This document shows positions 5,307 through 7,706 of a stretch of 7,706 nucleotides of DNA, piece by piece. The stretch lies in contig JACDBZ010000247.1 of the NCBI GenBank assembly GCA_013694645.1, forward strand, positions 1-7,706, given 5' to 3'. The DNA is from Chloroflexota bacterium (GTDB lineage Bacteria > Chloroflexota > Limnocylindria > QHBO01). Under the pieces are notes generated by a model. It did not search any database. It was not told where the DNA came from and saw only the letters and a list, made by a program, of their open reading frames with translations. Made by a program: the position numbers and the translations under genes. How positions within the stretch are numbered: position 1 is the first letter of the stretch; every line of letters starts with the position of its first letter.

Positions 5307-5876
5307 ATGCGCCGCTCGTCTCCGGCTGAGACCGCCCCCGCTCCCGCCGTCGGCTGGGTCGAAGAGCGGCAGCCTGCCCGAGATGCAATCCTCGCTCTGT
5401 ACGACGCGCACCAGGGCGAGCTGTTCTCGTTTCTTCTCTACGCCACGCGCAACGCGTCAACCGCCGAGGATCTGCTTCAGGAAGCGTTTCTGCGCCTCAT
5501 TCGCGAGACGCGGCGAGGACGCGCGCCGGACAGTCCGAGGGCGTGGCTGTATCGCGTGTGCGCCAATCTCGTGACGAGCCAGGGTCGCCGGCGGCGCAGC
5601 GCCGAGCGTTGGGAGTTAGGCATCGCGCCAGCGGAACCAGGTTCGTCGGCAGAGGAGAACTTCATGGTGCGCGAAGAAGCTCAACAGCTACATAGCGCCC
5701 TTGTCGAGCTGCCCGCCGATGCCCGCGCGGGGCTGCTGCTGTCGGCCCACGGATTCCGAGGCGAGGAGATTGCGCAGCTGCTCGGTCGATCGAAACTGGC
5801 GACGCGCAGCCTCCTGTTTCGTGCTCGGGCCAAGTTGCGGGATCGATTGCGACCAGGGAGGAGCGACGATGTCTGA
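5307..5876 (+). CDS. ECF-family (sigma-70 group 4) RNA polymerase sigma factor
   Basis: A 189-residue ECF sigma factor with two domains. Region 2 (about residues 25-95) has the LYDAHQGELFSFLLYATRN helix, AEDLLQEAFLRLIRE (region 2.2, core binding) and SPRAWLYRVCANLV (regions 2.3-2.4, -10 melting). Region 4 (about 128-180) has the ELPADARAGLLLSAHGFRGEEIAQLLG helix-turn-helix, ending in RARAKLRDRL for -35 recognition. The recognition turn reads ATRSLLF where most family members have a G-T-V-K-S-R-L-like sequence, so the promoter specificity may be distinctive. The ATG at 5307 is preferred over an in-frame TTG at 5292 because the TTG lies inside the promoter motif. It overlaps the downstream anti-sigma gene by 8 bases, the usual sign of a matched sigma/anti-sigma pair. 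Probably held inactive at the membrane by that protein until a signal arrives. Confidence 0.93.
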   Translation: MRRSSPAETAPAPAVGWVEERQPARDAILALYDAHQGELFSFLLYATRNASTAEDLLQEAFLRLIRETRRGRAPDSPRAWLYRVCANLVTSQGRRRRSAERWELGIAPAEPGSSAEENFMVREEAQQLHSALVELPADARAGLLLSAHGFRGEEIAQLLGRSKLATRSLLFRARAKLRDRLRPGRSDDV

Positions 5877-7200
5877 CCATACCCGCGCTGTTCGCCTGGC
5901 CGCGACCGCGCTTGATTTCGACCTGGCGCCTGAGGAGCGCGCGGAGCTGGAACTGCACCGGCGCGACTGCGTCCGTTGCCGCCAGATCGACGACGCCTTC
6001 CGGGCCGATGCAGCGGCACTGCGCCGACTGCCGCGCCGCGATGCGCCGTCGCATCTGCGGCTGACGGTCGCTGATGCCGCCTGGCGCAAGGAAGAGCCGC
6101 ACCGATCTCGCACCGGCCTGGTGCTCCTCGTCGCCGCCGTCCTGATGCTCGCCATGGCAATTGGCGGTGGGATAGCTGCCGGCCAGTGGCTGCAACGAGA
6201 CGATGGCGCAACCTCAGCAGCGCCGACGCTCGGTCCGCTCTCCGACTTGCCCCTGGCCGAGGGTCCGGTCTCGCTGTTGGTCGATACGGATGTCGCGCCG
6301 GATGACCTCGTGGCGATAGCGTTCCTCGTGGCTGCGCCGGACGTCAGCATTCGCGCGATCAGCGTATCGGGAACCGGAGAGGTGCGTTGCGAGGCCGGCG
6401 TTCGGATCGTTCTCGGCCTGCTCGACCGGCTCGAGGCCCCGCAGATCCCGGTCGCATGCGGTCGAGAGGAGCCGCTCGCACTGGGACATGCCTTTCCTGA
6501 CGCATTCCGCGAGAATGCCGAGCGCGCGGCCGGCCTTGATCTTCCGATATCCCGCCGCCAGGTCGCGCCCGGCAGCGCCGTCGAGCTCATCATGTCGAGC
6601 GTGCGCGACCCCGAGGGACAGCTTCGCATCCTGACCCTCGGGCCACTGACGAATCTCGCCGAAGCATTCGAGGAGGACGCGACGCTCGCGGCGGCCGTGG
6701 AGGCGGTGTACGTCATGGGGGGCGCTGTCGATGTGCCGGGGAACGTGGCCGGCTCGCCCGATGCGCCATCCGACAACACCGCCGCCGAGTGGAACATCTA
6801 CGCCGACCCGACCGCCGCCCAGATCGTTCTCGACGCCGGTGCTCAGGTCTTCCTTGTCAGCCTGGATGGAACGAGCCAGGTCCCGGTCACACCCGCGTTC
6901 GTCGATCGCGTGCGCTCAGATGCGACGGGCAGCGGACTGAAGGTCCTGGCCGAGCTTTTCGCCAAGAACTCGTACATGATCGGCGGTGACTACTACCTAT
7001 GGGATTCGCTCGCCGCAATCGCGGCGGCCGACTACCCGATCGGTGAGTTCACATCGGTCCACTTGACCGTCGATGAGACGGACGGGCTGATGAGCGGCGC
7101 CATGCACCGGACCGACGGGGCACCGAACGCCAACTACCTCAGCGCCATCGACGCAAGCCTCGTGGAGTCGCTGATGATTTCGATCCTCAACGCCGACTGA
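5869..7200 (+). CDS. Transmembrane zinc-type anti-sigma factor fused to an extracytoplasmic nucleoside-hydrolase domain
   Basis: A 443-residue protein with three parts. (1) Residues 1-80, cytoplasmic anti-sigma domain of the ZAS type. Ligand candidates H4, H30, C34 and C37 have the spacing of RsrA C11-H37-C41-C44. (2) Residues 83-105, a single hydrophobic helix. (3) Residues 134-443, an inosine/uridine-preferring nucleoside hydrolase fold (PF01156 type). It has DTDVAPDD with D139, D141, D145 and D146 as calcium/nucleophile residues, TLGPLTNLA (256-264), YVMGGA (281-286), AEWNIYADP (306-314) and a late W378-D379. The usual His before that Asp is Trp, and the Asn of the T-V-x-G-N motif is T169, so activity may be changed or lost. 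The domain order implies enzyme outside, sigma binding inside. GGAGG sits seven bases before the ATG at 5869, which overlaps the sigma gene. I know of anti-sigma factors with carbohydrate-binding outer domains, but not of this fusion. Sigma partner: the gene at 5307. Ligand unknown. Confidence 0.9.
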   Translation: MSDHTRAVRLAATALDFDLAPEERAELELHRRDCVRCRQIDDAFRADAAALRRLPRRDAPSHLRLTVADAAWRKEEPHRSRTGLVLLVAAVLMLAMAIGGGIAAGQWLQRDDGATSAAPTLGPLSDLPLAEGPVSLLVDTDVAPDDLVAIAFLVAAPDVSIRAISVSGTGEVRCEAGVRIVLGLLDRLEAPQIPVACGREEPLALGHAFPDAFRENAERAAGLDLPISRRQVAPGSAVELIMSSVRDPEGQLRILTLGPLTNLAEAFEEDATLAAAVEAVYVMGGAVDVPGNVAGSPDAPSDNTAAEWNIYADPTAAQIVLDAGAQVFLVSLDGTSQVPVTPAFVDRVRSDATGSGLKVLAELFAKNSYMIGGDYYLWDSLAAIAAADYPIGEFTSVHLTVDETDGLMSGAMHRTDGAPNANYLSAIDASLVESLMISILNAD

Positions 7201-7209
7201 GCGCGGTCT

Positions 7210-7222
7210 GGCATTCGATGCC
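7210..7222. repeat. Small perfect hairpin between convergent genes
   Basis: GGCAT-TCG-ATGCC, a 5-bp stem with a 3-base loop, nine bases after the anti-sigma stop codon and 23 before the end of the converging gene. No T-run follows, so a terminator role is only possible. Confidence 0.3.
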
Positions 7223-7245
7223 TGAGGGTGTCGTGTCGGCGAAGT

Positions 7246-7706
7246 CTACGAAGTCGTCGTCCGGGCGGCAGAGCGAAAGCGCAGCTGCTTCGACCGACGC
7301 ATCCACAGGACCGCGGCGAGCGCGATCGCCGCGAGCTGCGCAGCCTGTGTGCTGGCGCCGGCGAGATCGACGGGCTCACCTGCTCCCAGGACGAGGCCCC
7401 CTTCATCATGAACGCCTTCCATCTGGGCCGAGTGCTCTGCGGCGTGGGCGGACCCGTCGGTCATGACAGTAGTCACGGCTGCGGACGCCGAGTGAAAGGG
7501 CAGGCCGACGAATACGTTAAAGGCATACAGGACCGTGAGGGTCACGCTCGCGACAATGACGGCGACATGAACCGAGCGTCGAGGACGCAGCAGCACCAGC
7601 ACCGCAAGTCCAAGCTGTGTCACTCCTGCGGCAAGGAAGCCGAGACCGAAGATGGTCGACTCCGCGAAGTGCGCCGGCATCAGCAGGCAATGGATGAGAC
7701 CGGACA
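7246..7706 (-). CDS. Integral membrane protein, unknown function, N-terminus beyond right edge
   Basis: The frame is open to the window edge. About 153 codons are visible and end at a TAG (7246-7248). The ATG at 7680 is probably internal: the upstream codons (SGLIHCLL) continue the hydrophobic, His-containing first helix that leads into MPAHFAES, a pattern (G-x-x-H ... P-x-H-F-x-E ... GxxFLxAGxxQL) seen in small four-helix membrane proteins of high-GC bacteria. Hydrophobic helices follow at about 7606-7660, 7510-7570 and 7290-7345. Between the last two lies an outer-type loop rich in His, Glu and Met (HAAEHSAQMEGVHDE), which could bind metal but is unproven. The C-terminus is basic (RRSKQLRFRSAAR), so it should face the cytoplasm. 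It converges with the anti-sigma gene; no functional link to it is evident. Confidence 0.7.
   Translation of the reverse strand, partial: SGLIHCLLMPAHFAESTIFGLGFLAAGVTQLGLAVLVLLRPRRSVHVAVIVASVTLTVLYAFNVFVGLPFHSASAAVTTVMTDGSAHAAEHSAQMEGVHDEGGLVLGAGEPVDLAGASTQAAQLAAIALAAVLWMRRSKQLRFRSAARTTTS

Noticed and set aside
5258..5329. A 23-codon ORF with a GAGG four bases upstream, overlapping the sigma factor start
   Set aside because: It spans the putative promoter and has no conserved feature. It would only be translated on read-through mRNA, so it is not called as a leader peptide.
5688..6797. A 369-codon minus-strand frame opposite the sigma/anti-sigma genes
   Set aside because: Its product is extremely rich in Ser, Arg and Ala, the typical shadow of high-GC coding sequence, and it lies opposite two convincing genes.

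Overview
The window is high-GC bacterial chromosomal DNA with dense, mostly ordinary codon-rich genes. There is no RNA gene, CRISPR array, insertion sequence or phage gene that I can see. The origin is inferred, not proven. A lipoprotein with a repeated A-S-G-P linker, genes lacking a Shine-Dalgarno (SD) sequence that could be leaderless, and 7-TM hypothetical proteins with a GGIGSR motif together suggest a soil or freshwater Chloroflexota (Limnocylindria-like) or a neighbouring high-GC phylum.

Left part (1-2816) is a small catabolic locus. An L-fuconate dehydratase of the enolase superfamily (1497-2816, +) is divergent from an IclR-family regulator (490-1362, -). The regulator is followed on the same strand by the 5' part of a lipoprotein-type ABC solute-binding protein (1-393, -, running off the left edge). 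The 134-base divergent gap holds four alternating CGCA/TGCG half-sites, a natural candidate IclR operator. The likely logic is uptake of a sugar or sugar acid, dehydration of the aldonic acid, and control by the IclR protein.

Centre and right (2920-7200) look like one extracytoplasmic-signalling locus. A small secreted protein (4025-4351, -) overlaps or nearly abuts a 7-TM membrane protein (2920-3996, -). Divergent from them lies a second 7-TM protein (4464-5240, +), a clear paralogue of the first. It is followed by an ECF sigma factor (5307-5876, +) and, overlapping it by 8 bases, an unusual gene (5869-7200, +). That gene's product has an N-terminal zinc-type anti-sigma domain, one transmembrane helix and an extracytoplasmic nucleoside-hydrolase domain. 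The same promoter-like sequence, GCGCAAC-N16-CGTC, lies upstream of both the secreted-protein operon and the sigma factor. This suggests the sigma factor drives itself and the secreted/7-TM operon. My reading is an envelope signalling system in which a nucleoside-hydrolase-fold sensor on the outside controls the ECF sigma factor inside. The architecture and motifs are visible in the sequence; the ligand and the regulatory circuit are inference.

Right edge (7246-7706, -) is a partial four-helix membrane protein of unknown function, convergent with the anti-sigma gene and open at the window boundary. All gaps between genes are under 150 bases.
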